NCBI RefSeq assembly: GCF_947490095.1
Contig: NZ_CANLFS010000001.1
Span: forward strand, 124,001 to 188,000
DNA: 64,000 nt
Origin: an uncultured Halomonas sp.
Lineage (GTDB): Bacteria > Pseudomonadota > Gammaproteobacteria > Pseudomonadales > Halomonadaceae
Direction of reading: 5' to 3'
The translations under genes were made by a program, and so were the position numbers. Under the pieces are notes generated by a model that saw nothing but the letters and a program-made list of their open reading frames with translations, was not told the origin of the DNA and did not search any database. This document shows, in pieces, positions 28,259 to 37,128 of the stretch (its first letter is position 1; the number at the start of each line of letters is the position of its first letter).

Positions 28259-30040
28259 TTACTCCTCGGCGGTCTCTGTCCTCGCCTTCTGGCGCAGACG
28301 GATATTGAGCTCCTTGAGCTGGTCGCCGCCGACCTCGCCCGGGGCGTCGGTCATCAGGCAAGCCGCGCTCTGGGTCTTGGGGAAGGCGATGACCTCGCGG
28401 ATGGTGCGCCCGCCGGTCATCAGCATCACCAAACGGTCGAGGCCGAAGGCAAGGCCACCATGGGGCGGCGCCCCGTATTGCAGCGCATCCAGCAGGAAGC
28501 CGAACTTCTCGCGGGCCTCGTCCTCGCCGATGCCGAGAATCTCGAAGACGCTACGCTGCATCGCCTGGTCGTGGATACGAATGGAGCCGCCACCCAGCTC
28601 GGTGCCGTTCAGCACCATGTCATAGGCCCGAGACAGCGCCTCGGCGGGATTCGCCTTGAGCGCTTCGGGACTGCACGCCGGCGAGGTGAAGGGGTGATGC
28701 AGCGGGCTCAGGCGACCCGCGTCGTCGGCCTCGAACATCGGGAATTCCACCACCCACAGCGGCGCCCATTCCTGGGTATAGAGGTCGAGATCCTCGCCCA
28801 GCTTGACCCGCAGGGCACCGATCGCCTCGTTGACGATGCGTGCCTTGTCGGCGCCGAAGAAGATGATGTCGCCATCCTCGGCGCCCACGCGGTCGAGCAG
28901 CTGCTCTACCACGTTCTCCATGAACTTGACGATGGGCGACTGGAGGCCTTCCAGCCCCTTGGCACGCTCATTGACCTTGATCCATGCCAGCCCCTTGGCA
29001 CCGTAGATGCCGACAAACTGGGTGTAGGCGTCGATCTCCTTGCGGGACAGCTTGGCACCGCCGGGGACGCGCAGGGCCGCGACGCGACCGTCGTCGGCGC
29101 TGGCCGGCCCGGAGAAGACCTTGAAGTCGACCTGGGTCATCAGGTCGTCGACATCGGTGAGCTCCAGCGGAATGCGCAGGTCGGGCTTGTCGGAGCCGTA
29201 GCGATTCATGGCCTCGTGCCAGGTCATGCGCGGGAATTCGGGGAGCTTGGCGCCGAGCACGTCCTGGAACAGCTGGCGGATCATCGACTCGGTGATGCCC
29301 ATGATGTCCTCTTCCTCCACGAAGGAGGCCTCGAGGTCGATCTGGGTGAATTCCGGCTGACGATCGGCGCGCAGGTCCTCGTCGCGGAAGCACTTGGCGA
29401 TCTGGTAGTAGCGATCGAAGCCGGCCACCATCAGCAGCTGCTTGAACAGCTGCGGCGACTGGGGCAGCGCGAAGAAGCTGCCCGCATGGGTACGACTCGG
29501 CACCAGATAGTCGCGGGCGCCCTCGGGGGTAGCGCGGGTCAGGATCGGCGTCTCGATGTCGAGGAAGCCTTGCCCCTCGAGGTAGGCACGCACGCTGTGA
29601 GAGATGCGTGAGCGCAGGCGCAGCTTGTCGATCATCTCCGGGCGGCGCAGGTCGATATAGCGATGCTTGAGGCGGACCTCTTCACCTACCTTGCCGTGAT
29701 CATCGAGCTGGAACGGGGGCGTCGCGGCGGTGTTGAGCACTTCCACCTGCTTGGCCAGCACCTCGATCATGCCGGTCGGCATGTTGGGGTTCTGGGTCCC
29801 CTCGGGGCGCAGCCGCACGCGGCCCTGAATGCGCAGCACAAACTCGCTGCGGGCGCGGTCGGCGTTGGCGAAGGCCTCGGCGGTATCGGGGTCGACCACG
29901 ACCTGGGCGATGCCATCGCGATCGCGCATGTCGAGGAAGATCACGCCCCCGTGGTCACGGCGGCGGTGTACCCAGCCGCACAGGGTGACCGTCTGGTCCA
30001 CCAGGGTCTCGTTGAGCTGGCCGCAATAATGGCTGCGCAT
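28259..30040 (-). CDS. aspS: Aspartate--tRNA ligase, probably non-discriminating (Asp/Asn)
   Basis: A 593-aa bacterial class IIb aspartyl-tRNA synthetase: an OB-fold anticodon domain (1-105), a catalytic domain with motif 2 ([18 protein letters not shown]) and motif 3 ([13 protein letters not shown]), plus the bacterial GAD insertion. Residue 30 is His ([10 protein letters not shown]) and residue 81 is Gly (RPEGTQNPN). In Pseudomonas aeruginosa the equivalent His and Gly mark a non-discriminating enzyme that also charges tRNA-Asn for the GatCAB pathway, whereas E. coli has Leu and Lys. That would imply asparaginyl-tRNA is made indirectly, but this is inference. Confidence 0.96.
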   Translation of the reverse strand: MRSHYCGQLNETLVDQTVTLCGWVHRRRDHGGVIFLDMRDRDGIAQVVVDPDTAEAFANADRARSEFVLRIQGRVRLRPEGTQNPNMPTGMIEVLAKQVEVLNTAATPPFQLDDHGKVGEEVRLKHRYIDLRRPEMIDKLRLRSRISHSVRAYLEGQGFLDIETPILTRATPEGARDYLVPSRTHAGSFFALPQSPQLFKQLLMVAGFDRYYQIAKCFRDEDLRADRQPEFTQIDLEASFVEEEDIMGITESMIRQLFQDVLGAKLPEFPRMTWHEAMNRYGSDKPDLRIPLELTDVDDLMTQVDFKVFSGPASADDGRVAALRVPGGAKLSRKEIDAYTQFVGIYGAKGLAWIKVNERAKGLEGLQSPIVKFMENVVEQLLDRVGAEDGDIIFFGADKARIVNEAIGALRVKLGEDLDLYTQEWAPLWVVEFPMFEADDAGRLSPLHHPFTSPACSPEALKANPAEALSRAYDMVLNGTELGGGSIRIHDQAMQRSVFEILGIGEDEAREKFGFLLDALQYGAPPHGGLAFGLDRLVMLMTGGRTIREVIAFPKTQSAACLMTDAPGEVGGDQLKELNIRLRQKARTETAEE

Positions 30041-30115
30041 GTCGTGTCCTGTTCTGTTGCGTGGTGTAAGTCGAATAACGTTCGAAAATAGAGTCGAATC
30101 GATGAGGGGCCGACC

Positions 30116-30367
30116 TCAGGCCGCCGCACCGTCCTTGCTGCTTGTCTTGTCGCTGCCGCCGTCCCCGGCAAGATTCTTCTTGCCGCCGGACTTGAAGTCG
30201 GTCTCGTACCAGCCATCACCGGCTAGCCGGAAGCCGGCGGCGGAGACCAGGCGCGAAAGCGCCGAGGCCGTGCAGGCGGGACAATCGGTCAACGGCTCGG
30301 CGCTCAGCTTCTGGAGCTTCTCCAGGCGATGGCCGCAGGCCTTGCACTCGTACTCGTAGATGGGCAT
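30116..30367 (-). CDS. FmdB-family zinc ribbon protein
   Basis: An 83-aa small protein. The N-terminus MPIYEYECKACGH starts a zinc ribbon with two CxxC pairs (CKAC and CPAC), followed by the family segment LVSAAGFRLAGDGWYETDF and a Lys/Ser/Asp-rich tail. It is a putative regulatory or nucleic-acid binding protein of unknown function. It precedes aspS (gap 75 bases), as is common in proteobacteria. Confidence 0.9.
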   Translation of the reverse strand: MPIYEYECKACGHRLEKLQKLSAEPLTDCPACTASALSRLVSAAGFRLAGDGWYETDFKSGGKKNLAGDGGSDKTSSKDGAAA

Positions 30368-30472
30368 GGTTTGCTCACTCCAAATCGTCACTACCCAATT
30401 CAGGACGCGGTCGGGCCCGACCCGACCCCGATGGATATGGGGCCGAGTGTGGCGACTTCCAAGCCTGCCAAA

Positions 30473-30491
30473 GCGCGCTATTATAGCGCGC
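30473..30491. promoter_or_regulatory. Palindromic divergent promoter region of the FmdB and dehydrogenase genes
   Basis: An 8-bp inverted repeat GCGCGCTA/TAGCGCGC with a 3-base centre contains TATAAT on the minus strand (30485-30480), with TTGCCC about 19 bases upstream of it, so it is a plausible promoter for the fmdB-type gene. On the plus strand it reads TATTAT. The palindrome could also be an operator. Confidence 0.45.
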
Positions 30492-30540
30492 CTCATACCT
30501 GTGCGGGCAAGGCGCCCCTCATACAACGAGGAACCCTGTA

Positions 30541-31479
30541 ATGAAAGCCGTCCTTCTCGATGCCGCAAGCCTCGGTCCCGATATCGACCTCGCTCCCCTT
30601 CACGAGCAGGTAGAGACGTTGGTGGTGCACGAGCGCAGTACCACTCATGAGGCCCAGGCCAGGCTGGCCGACGCCGAGATCGCCATCGTCAACAAGGTGG
30701 TGCTGGACGCCGCGACCCTGGAGGCCCTGCCCTCCCTGAAGCTGATCTGCGTGCTGGCCACGGGCACCAACAATATCGATATGGCCACCGCCAATCGCCT
30801 GGGTATCGCGGTCAAGAACGTCACCGGCTATGGCACCGCGAGTGTCGCCCAGCATACCCTGATGCTGCTGCTGAACCTGGCGAACCGGCTGCCCCTCTAT
30901 CGGCACGACGTGGCGGCGGGCCACTGGAACCAGAGCCCCTTCTTCTGCCTGATGGACCACCGCACCCTGGAGCTCGAGGGCAAGCACCTGGCCATCGTCG
31001 GCCAGGGGGAACTCGGGGGGCGCGTGGCCCAGCTGGCCGAGGCCCTGGGCATGCGGGTAACCTTTACCGCCCGCCCCGGCAACGAGGCCCATGATGCCCG
31101 CCCCGGCCTGCTCGAGCTGGCCCCCGATGTGGATGCCATCAGCCTGCACTGCCCGCTCAGCGAGGCCACCCACCACCTGGTCGATGCCGACCTGCTGGCC
31201 CGGCTCAGGCAGGATGCCCTGCTGATCAACTGCGCCCGTGGCAGCATCATCGACGAGGTCGCGGCCCTGGACGCCCTGCGTGCCGGGCGCCTGGGAGGGC
31301 TTGCCGTCGACGTGCTGCCCGAGGAGCCGCCTCGAGACGGCCACCCCCTGCTCGACGCCCTGAACGACCCCCTTAACCTGATCGTGACGCCCCACAATGC
31401 CTGGATCACCCCCGAGGCGCGTCAGAACATCGTGTCGTTGACGGTCAACAACCTGCAAGACTGGTACAAGGAGCAGTAA
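30541..31479 (+). CDS. D-2-hydroxyacid dehydrogenase (glycerate/hydroxypyruvate reductase-like)
   Basis: A 312-aa NAD(P)-dependent D-isomer 2-hydroxyacid dehydrogenase. The coenzyme fingerprint is altered (GQGELGGRVA near residues 158-167). Catalytic residues are Arg in INCARGSIID, Glu in LPEEPP, and His in TPHNAWIT. The N-terminal segment CVLATGTNNIDM also fits. It resembles HprA-type glycerate dehydrogenases, but substrate cannot be fixed. It is 2 bases from a ribokinase gene and probably co-transcribed with it and the nucleoside hydrolase. Confidence 0.9.
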   Translation: MKAVLLDAASLGPDIDLAPLHEQVETLVVHERSTTHEAQARLADAEIAIVNKVVLDAATLEALPSLKLICVLATGTNNIDMATANRLGIAVKNVTGYGTASVAQHTLMLLLNLANRLPLYRHDVAAGHWNQSPFFCLMDHRTLELEGKHLAIVGQGELGGRVAQLAEALGMRVTFTARPGNEAHDARPGLLELAPDVDAISLHCPLSEATHHLVDADLLARLRQDALLINCARGSIIDEVAALDALRAGRLGGLAVDVLPEEPPRDGHPLLDALNDPLNLIVTPHNAWITPEARQNIVSLTVNNLQDWYKEQ

Positions 31480-31481
31480 CC

Positions 31482-32462
31482 ATGACCGAGCGCGATGCCA
31501 TTCAGCGGCCTGCCGCTTCCGCCGACCGAGAGGCCGCCTCCGATTGCCATGATGTTCATTGCCATAACTTCGGCTCGATCAATCTGGACCATGTCTATCG
31601 AGTGCCTCGCCTGGTAGCACCGGGTGAGACGCTTGCCAGCCGCGACTATCGGGTCGGCCTCGGCGGCAAGGGGGCCAACCAGTCCCTGGCCATGGCCCGG
31701 GCCGGGGGGCGCTTGAGCCACTGGGGGCGCCTGGGGCGCCAGGACGCCTGGGCGCGCGATGCCCTGGCTCGGGACGGCGTGGATGTCTCCACGGTCATGC
31801 TGGTCGATGGGCCCAGCGGGCACGCCATCATCCAGGTGGATGATGCCGGCGAAAACGCTATCATCCTGTTCCCCGGGGCCAATCATGAGACGTCCAAGCA
31901 GGAGCTTAGCGATCTTTTGGCCGCCGCCCGTCCGGGTGACTGGCTGCTGCTGCAGAACGAGCGTAGCGGCCTGGAGGAGCTGATTCCCCTGGCCGTGGAA
32001 CATGGACTGAAGGTGGCCTTCAACCCGGCCCCCATGGACAGCAGCGTCGCCAGGCTCCCCCTTCAGCAATGCTCCTTGCTCTTCGTCAACCGCACCGAGG
32101 CGGCCCTGCTCTGCGGGCTCGCCGTGGAAAGCAGTGCCGAGGCGCTGCTCGATGCCCTGGCGGCGCAACTGCCCGGGGCCGAGGTGGTCCTGACCCTGGG
32201 GGGCGAAGGTGCCTGGCATCAGCAGGCAGGCCTACGCCGCCACCAGCCGGCCCTGCCGGTCGTGGCGGTGGACACGACCGCTGCCGGCGACACCTTTGTC
32301 GGCTACTATCTCGCGGCGCTGCAGGCCAACCAGCCTGTCGAGGAGTGCCTGCGGCGCGCCGCCACCGCCGCGGCACTGGGCGTTCAACGAGCCGGTGCCG
32401 CCGACAGCATCCCCTTTCTCGACGAGGTCGAGGGCTGGGACGCCACAAGGAGAACTCGATGA
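31482..32462 (+). CDS. rbsK: Ribokinase
   Basis: A 326-aa PfkB-family sugar kinase. The N-terminal substrate motif is NFGSINLDHVYRV, the glycine-rich motif is GLGGKGANQSLAMARAGG, and the ATP-binding signature with catalytic Asp is VDTTAAGDTFVGYYLAAL. It phosphorylates ribose to ribose-5-phosphate. About 25 extra residues precede the usual start. Its stop overlaps the start of the nucleoside hydrolase gene, so the ribose released from nucleosides would feed straight to this kinase. Confidence 0.9.
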   Translation: MTERDAIQRPAASADREAASDCHDVHCHNFGSINLDHVYRVPRLVAPGETLASRDYRVGLGGKGANQSLAMARAGGRLSHWGRLGRQDAWARDALARDGVDVSTVMLVDGPSGHAIIQVDDAGENAIILFPGANHETSKQELSDLLAAARPGDWLLLQNERSGLEELIPLAVEHGLKVAFNPAPMDSSVARLPLQQCSLLFVNRTEAALLCGLAVESSAEALLDALAAQLPGAEVVLTLGGEGAWHQQAGLRRHQPALPVVAVDTTAAGDTFVGYYLAALQANQPVEECLRRAATAAALGVQRAGAADSIPFLDEVEGWDATRRTR

Positions 32463-33400
32463 CTCACCCGATTATTTTCGATACCGACCCGGGCGTGGAT
32501 GACGCCCAGGCCATCGCCATCGCCCTGCGCCACCCGGCGATCGAGCTGCTGGGCATGACCACCACCTATGGCAATGTCGACATCGAGGTCGCCACCCATA
32601 ACGCCCTGCTGCTCGCTCAGCTGGCGGGGCACGAGATACCCGTTGCCCAGGGCGCCGCGGCGCCCCTGGTGAAGACGCGCCATGCGCCACCCACGCATAT
32701 CCACGGCGCCAACGGCCTGGGCGATATCCCCCTGCCGGCGGTCAACCGCCAGGCGGAATCCAGGAGTGCGGCGCAGTTTATCGTCGACACCGTGAACGAG
32801 CGCCCCGCCGAGGTGACCCTGGTGGCCGTTGGGCCCCTGGGCAATCTGGCCGCGGCGCTACAGCTCGACCCGACGATCATCGACAAGGTGAAGCGGGTGG
32901 TGGTGATGGGCGGTTCGATTCGCGAGGGGGGGAACGTGACTCCCGTGGCCGAAGCCAACATGTTCAACGACCCCGACGCCGCGGCACGAGTACTCACCGC
33001 CGGCTGGCCGCTGACCCTGGTGGGCCTGGACGTCACCCATCGCTGCGTGCTGACGCCGGCGCACATGGCGAAGATCGAGGCCGGACAGGGGGAACTCGGC
33101 CGGATACTGGCCGGTAGCTATGCCTTCTATCGGGACTTCTACCGCGAGGCCCTGGGGATCGATGGCTGCTGCCCCCACGACAGCTGCGCCCTGGCCTGGC
33201 TACTGCGCCCGGAGCTGTTCACCACGGCGCGGGGCCACCTGTCGGTGGCCACCGACGGCCCGGCCGAGGGGCAGACACTCTTCGCCCCCGAGGGGCGCGG
33301 CTTTATCGAAGAGCGCTGGTCAACGACGCCACTGGTCGACGTCTGCCTCGAGGCCGATGGCCCGGCCGTCAGCGACTGGATCACCGACGTTTTGGCGTGA
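32459..33400 (+). CDS. Inosine/uridine-preferring nucleoside hydrolase
   Basis: A 313-aa nucleoside hydrolase that splits ribonucleosides to base and ribose. The calcium-binding N-terminal motif is FDTDPGVDDAQAIAIAL. Other family elements are MTTTYGNVD, VAVGPLGNLAAAL, the MGGSIREGGNVTPVAEANMF segment and the C-terminal CCPHDSCALAWLL. The start overlaps the ribokinase stop (ATGA). It completes a salvage unit with ribokinase. Confidence 0.93.
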   Translation: MTHPIIFDTDPGVDDAQAIAIALRHPAIELLGMTTTYGNVDIEVATHNALLLAQLAGHEIPVAQGAAAPLVKTRHAPPTHIHGANGLGDIPLPAVNRQAESRSAAQFIVDTVNERPAEVTLVAVGPLGNLAAALQLDPTIIDKVKRVVVMGGSIREGGNVTPVAEANMFNDPDAAARVLTAGWPLTLVGLDVTHRCVLTPAHMAKIEAGQGELGRILAGSYAFYRDFYREALGIDGCCPHDSCALAWLLRPELFTTARGHLSVATDGPAEGQTLFAPEGRGFIEERWSTTPLVDVCLEADGPAVSDWITDVLA

Positions 33401-33417
33401 AGACCGGGCCTCGTCAC

Positions 33418-33690
33418 CTAGCCGGTGCGAAAGTCGTCCTGGGCATGCGCCTCGACGACGTCGAGCCCCACATGGGTGACCCTGGCGGACGCCGGGCCCT
33501 TCCATAGCCACTCACTGAACACCCTGACGGCCTGCTTCTGGCCACACGCCAGCACCTCCACGCGGCCGTCAGGCAGGTTGAACGCATGCCCCGTCAGGCC
33601 CTGCTTCAGCGCCTGTTCCCGGGCGGCATGACGATATCCGACACCCTGGACCTTGCCGGTCACCAGGGCCTTCACACAGGTCATCTCCAT
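33418..33690 (-). CDS. acyP: Acylphosphatase
   Basis: A 90-aa acylphosphatase. The catalytic motif is VTGKVQGVGYRHAAREQA with the phosphate-binding Arg at residue 20, and the catalytic Asn is in the AFNLPDGRVEV motif. The ATG at 33690 has AGGAGGT 7 bases upstream. It is convergent with the nucleoside hydrolase gene (17-base gap). It hydrolyses acyl phosphates such as carbamoyl- or acetyl-phosphate. Confidence 0.93.
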   Translation of the reverse strand: MEMTCVKALVTGKVQGVGYRHAAREQALKQGLTGHAFNLPDGRVEVLACGQKQAVRVFSEWLWKGPASARVTHVGLDVVEAHAQDDFRTG

Positions 33691-33797
33691 GGCAGCCACC
33701 TCCTCTGAGTGCGTGGAGTCCTCGGGGGCAGGATATAGCAGAAGGCCGAGGAACCCCAGGGGCGATAAGTGCCAGCGCATCGCGATCGCGACCGGTG

Positions 33798-34757
33798 TCA
33801 GGAGGCGTCGCCCTCCGGGGCAGGCGTCTCCATCAGCTCTCGCTTGACCACCACCGCCGAGTTGCGTGGCACCAGGCGCTTGCCTCGCGCCAGGAGGTGG
33901 CAGCGAGTAAAGGCGGCGCCAAACAACAGGATCAGCGATGAGTAGTAGACCCACAGCAGGATCATGACCACCGACCCCGCCGCGCCATAGGTGGAGGCGG
34001 TGGCCGTATGCGACAGATAGAGGGCGATCATCGAGCGACCGACCGCAAACAGCAGCGCCGTGACCAGGGCCCCCACCACCACGTCCCGCCAATCAAGCAC
34101 CACATCCGGCAGCACCTTGAAGATGGTCGCGAAGAGTGCGGCAATCAGGACCAGGGAGACGAGAAATTCCGCCCCGGTCGTCAGCAGCCCCACATAGGGC
34201 AGCAGGGTGTCGGCGGCCTGCAGGGCGGCACGCAGCATGACGCCCAGCACCAGGGAGACCAGCAGGATAAAGCCGATCGAGAGCACCACGGTCAGCGACA
34301 GCAGACGATTCTTGATAAACACCAGGGCGCTGTTGGCGCTGGGGCGGGCCGTCACCCCCCAGATGGTATTCAGGGAGAACTGCATCTGGGCGAACACCGT
34401 GGTGGCCCCCACGGCCAAGGCGCCGAACCCCAGCAGCGTGGGAAGCAGCCCCGATTCCTGGATGCGCGAATGGGCCACGGCCTGCTCGATGGCGGCGGCG
34501 GCCTCCGGGCCCATGGTGCCCTGTAACTGCGCGACGATCTGCCCCTGGGCGGCCTCCTCGCCGAGGACCAGGCCGATCACGGTGACCGCGATGATAACGG
34601 TGGGCGCCAGGGAAAATAGCGTATAGAACGCCAGGGATCCCGCATAGCTGAAGGCATTTCGCTCCAGCCATAACCGAATCGCCCCCTGCATCACATTCCA
34701 CCAGAACATGATGCCGGCCTTGAGCCGGGTGGGCGTCAGCTTTTTCGGATCGAACAT
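33798..34757 (-). CDS. YihY/BrkB-family inner-membrane protein
   Basis: A 319-aa polytopic membrane protein of the YihY/virulence factor BrkB family (the family once mislabelled ribonuclease BN). About six transmembrane helices; diagnostic segments are FSYAGSLAFYTLFSLAPTV near 36-54, the SLNTIWGV region, and STYGAAGSVVMILLWVYYSS near 262-281. Function is unknown. It is divergent from nadM. Confidence 0.92.
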   Translation of the reverse strand: MFDPKKLTPTRLKAGIMFWWNVMQGAIRLWLERNAFSYAGSLAFYTLFSLAPTVIIAVTVIGLVLGEEAAQGQIVAQLQGTMGPEAAAAIEQAVAHSRIQESGLLPTLLGFGALAVGATTVFAQMQFSLNTIWGVTARPSANSALVFIKNRLLSLTVVLSIGFILLVSLVLGVMLRAALQAADTLLPYVGLLTTGAEFLVSLVLIAALFATIFKVLPDVVLDWRDVVVGALVTALLFAVGRSMIALYLSHTATASTYGAAGSVVMILLWVYYSSLILLFGAAFTRCHLLARGKRLVPRNSAVVVKRELMETPAPEGDAS

Positions 34758-34877
34758 CGAATTCCCCGCTTCCTTGTCATGTAAGCACCGTCATTTGGGC
34801 ACAGGATACCCGAAGCCGGCCCGGGGCGTCTTGCTGTCACTCGCTGGACATTGCAAGCCACTGAGGAGAAAAACATA

Positions 34878-36002
34878 ATGGAGCCGTCATCATCAGCTGG
34901 GCCCATCATGACTCCTTTCACGGATGCCACTTCCGATCCCCCCGATTTCGACTGCCTGGTCTTCATCGGACGCTTCCAGCCACCCCACCTGGGTCACCTG
35001 GCCGTGATCCACGAGGCCCTGAAGCGTGCCCGGCAGGTGATCGTCATGGTGGGATCGGCATGGCAGGCGCGTTCGTTGCGCAATCCGTGGCGGTTCGAGG
35101 AGCGTCGCGCCATGCTGCGCAGCGCCTTCGATGCCGACGATAACGAACGCCTGGCCATCGTGCCGCTGCTCGATGCCCTCTACAACAACGATGTCTGGGT
35201 GCGTGACGTACAGCGCAAGGTGCGTGATATTGCCAGCCCCCTGGAGGCCCGCCTGCCACGCATTGGGCTGATCGGGGCGAACCGGGGCCAGTCCAGCTAT
35301 TACCTGACGCTGTTCCCCCAGTGGGAGTCGGCCAGCGTTCCCCTGGTGGAAGGCATCTCCGCCAGCCAGATCCGCGAGAGGCTGTTTCATTCCTCCCCGT
35401 CGGCCGGCGACTATCTCAGCACCGGCGCCTCCCACGATCTGCCTCCCGGTGTCGTCGATACGCTGCGTGACTTCTGCGCCGGATACGACTACCACCAGTT
35501 GATCGAGGAACAGGTACTGCTGGATCAATATCGCAGCGCCTGGGCCCAGGCGCCCTACCCGCCCATCTTCGTCACCGTCAACGCGGTGGTGGTGCAATCC
35601 GGCCACGTGCTGCTGGTGCGGCGCACCGCGGCCCCCGGCAAGGGGCTCTATGCCCTGCCCGGCGGCTTTATCAACCCCCACGAACGCCTGCTGGATGCCT
35701 GCCTGCGCGAACTGCGTGAACGCGTGCGCCTCAAGGTGCCGGAGCCGGTGCTGAAGGGCTCGCTGCGGGGGCAGCGGTTGTTCGACGAGCCCCATCGGAG
35801 CTGGCGGGGGCGGACCCTGGCAGAGGCCTTCTACTTCGCCTTGCGGCCCGAACAGCGGCTACCCCAGCTGAAGCCGGTCCAGGGCGGCGATCATGCGCGC
35901 TGGGTGGCACTCGCCGACCTCGACCCGGAGAGCCTGTTCGAGGACCACTTCTTTATCATCCAGGACTTCCTGGGACTGCCCGCCGATTTCGGCAGCCCCT
36001 GA
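34878..36002 (+). CDS. nadM: Bifunctional NMN adenylyltransferase/Nudix hydrolase
   Basis: A 374-aa two-domain protein. Residues about 25-195 form an NMN adenylyltransferase with FIGRFQPPHLGHLAVIHEAL (HxGH, His37-His40) and ISASQIRERL. Residues about 220-370 form a Nudix domain with GGFINPHERLLDACLREL. The Nudix box ends RELRERVRL, so the second Glu of the REUXEE core is Arg and the following Gly is Arg; ADP-ribose hydrolase activity may be weakened. The ATG at 34878 has GAGGAGAA upstream. It would act in NAD synthesis and recycling. Confidence 0.92.
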   Translation: MEPSSSAGPIMTPFTDATSDPPDFDCLVFIGRFQPPHLGHLAVIHEALKRARQVIVMVGSAWQARSLRNPWRFEERRAMLRSAFDADDNERLAIVPLLDALYNNDVWVRDVQRKVRDIASPLEARLPRIGLIGANRGQSSYYLTLFPQWESASVPLVEGISASQIRERLFHSSPSAGDYLSTGASHDLPPGVVDTLRDFCAGYDYHQLIEEQVLLDQYRSAWAQAPYPPIFVTVNAVVVQSGHVLLVRRTAAPGKGLYALPGGFINPHERLLDACLRELRERVRLKVPEPVLKGSLRGQRLFDEPHRSWRGRTLAEAFYFALRPEQRLPQLKPVQGGDHARWVALADLDPESLFEDHFFIIQDFLGLPADFGSP

Positions 36003-36048
36003 TATTACGACCAGTTGCGATCAGAACCGCGACCAGCCACGACCCGGA

Positions 36049-36129
36049 CCGTGACAGGAATCGTGACAGGAGCTGCGACAGGAACGGCGCACTCGAGCGT
36101 CGAACGTAAGCATCGAAAACGTAAGCATC
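36049..36129. repeat. Short degenerate tandem repeats between nadM and a LysR gene
   Basis: In the 143-base gap of two convergent genes there are three 12-bp copies of a YGYGACAGGARN unit (about 36050-36086) and then a 15-bp-period duplication of AACGTAAGCATCG (about 36104-36129). No terminator with a T-run was recognised. Confidence 0.6.
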
Positions 36130-36145
36130 GCGCCCAGTGGCGGGA

Positions 36146-37063
36146 TCAGCCCTGCAGGAAGTCACGGGGCAGTTTCTGCATCTGCTTCCAGAGCTTTTCG
36201 ACGCCGGGCTTATGAACCAGCGAGCAGCGATATAGCCGGATCTCCAGCGGTATATCCCACTTCTCGTCGCCGGCGCGAACCAGGCGCCCTTGCTTCAATT
36301 CCTGGCGGATACAGAAGTCGGGAATCCAGGCCAGGCCCATGCCCTGCATCACCATGCCCTTGAGGCCCTCGGCCATGGCCGTTTCATAGACGGTACGCAG
36401 CCGCAGGCGTAGCGGGTCGTTCTTGAGCAACATGCGCACGCTACGCCCCAGGAAGGCGGCCTGGGTATAGGCCAGATAGGGAATCGATTCCTCCTCTTCC
36501 AGGGAGAAGCGTGGCTCACCCTTCGCGTCCGGCAGGCACACGGGGGCCATCTTTACCTGGCCAATGGAAAAGGAGGGGAAGACCTCGGAGTCGAGCTGCA
36601 TGGTGGCGTGGGGGTCGTGATAGGCCAGCATCAGATCGCAGTTGCCCTCCCGCAGCACGTGAATCGCCTCCCCTACGTTCATGGCCACCAACCGGGTGGG
36701 GAGTTCGCCGATGCCCTGCTGAAGGCGCGAGATCCAGGGCGGAAAGAAGCTTAGCGCCAGGGAGTGGGCCGCGACGATATCCAGCGCCTCGTTGGCCATG
36801 GCAAGCCCGCGCAGATGCCCGAGGCTCTCGTTGAGCTGCTCGACCAGGTTGCGGGAGGTGACCAGGAAGAGCTGCCCTTCCGGCGTCAGCCCCACCGGCG
36901 TGGTGGAACGGTCCACCAGGGTGGCACCGACCGCCTGCTCCAGCGAGCGAATGCGACGACTGAAGGCGGGCTGGGTCACATGGCGCTGGCGCGCCGAAGC
37001 GGAAAAGCTGCGCGTATTGGCCAGGGCAACGAAGTCCTCCAGCCATTTGGTCTCGAGGTTCAC
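36146..37063 (-). CDS. LysR-family transcriptional regulator
   Basis: A 305-aa LysR regulator. The helix-turn-helix is in residues 5-60 (KWLEDFVALANTRSFSASA, then QPAFSRRIRSLEQAVGA). The effector domain follows. I use the GTG at 37063, which has GGGAG about 6 bases upstream and gives the usual N-terminal spacing. It resembles the LysR at 5285-6190. It is downstream of cardiolipin synthase on the same strand (65-base gap); its target is unknown. Confidence 0.9.
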   Translation of the reverse strand: MNLETKWLEDFVALANTRSFSASARQRHVTQPAFSRRIRSLEQAVGATLVDRSTTPVGLTPEGQLFLVTSRNLVEQLNESLGHLRGLAMANEALDIVAAHSLALSFFPPWISRLQQGIGELPTRLVAMNVGEAIHVLREGNCDLMLAYHDPHATMQLDSEVFPSFSIGQVKMAPVCLPDAKGEPRFSLEEEESIPYLAYTQAAFLGRSVRMLLKNDPLRLRLRTVYETAMAEGLKGMVMQGMGLAWIPDFCIRQELKQGRLVRAGDEKWDIPLEIRLYRCSLVHKPGVEKLWKQMQKLPRDFLQG

Positions 37064-37128
37064 CGCGACTCCCGATCCGGAGTGAGAATACCGGCCGGGC
37101 TCGCCGACCACCGTAACTAATTAATATA

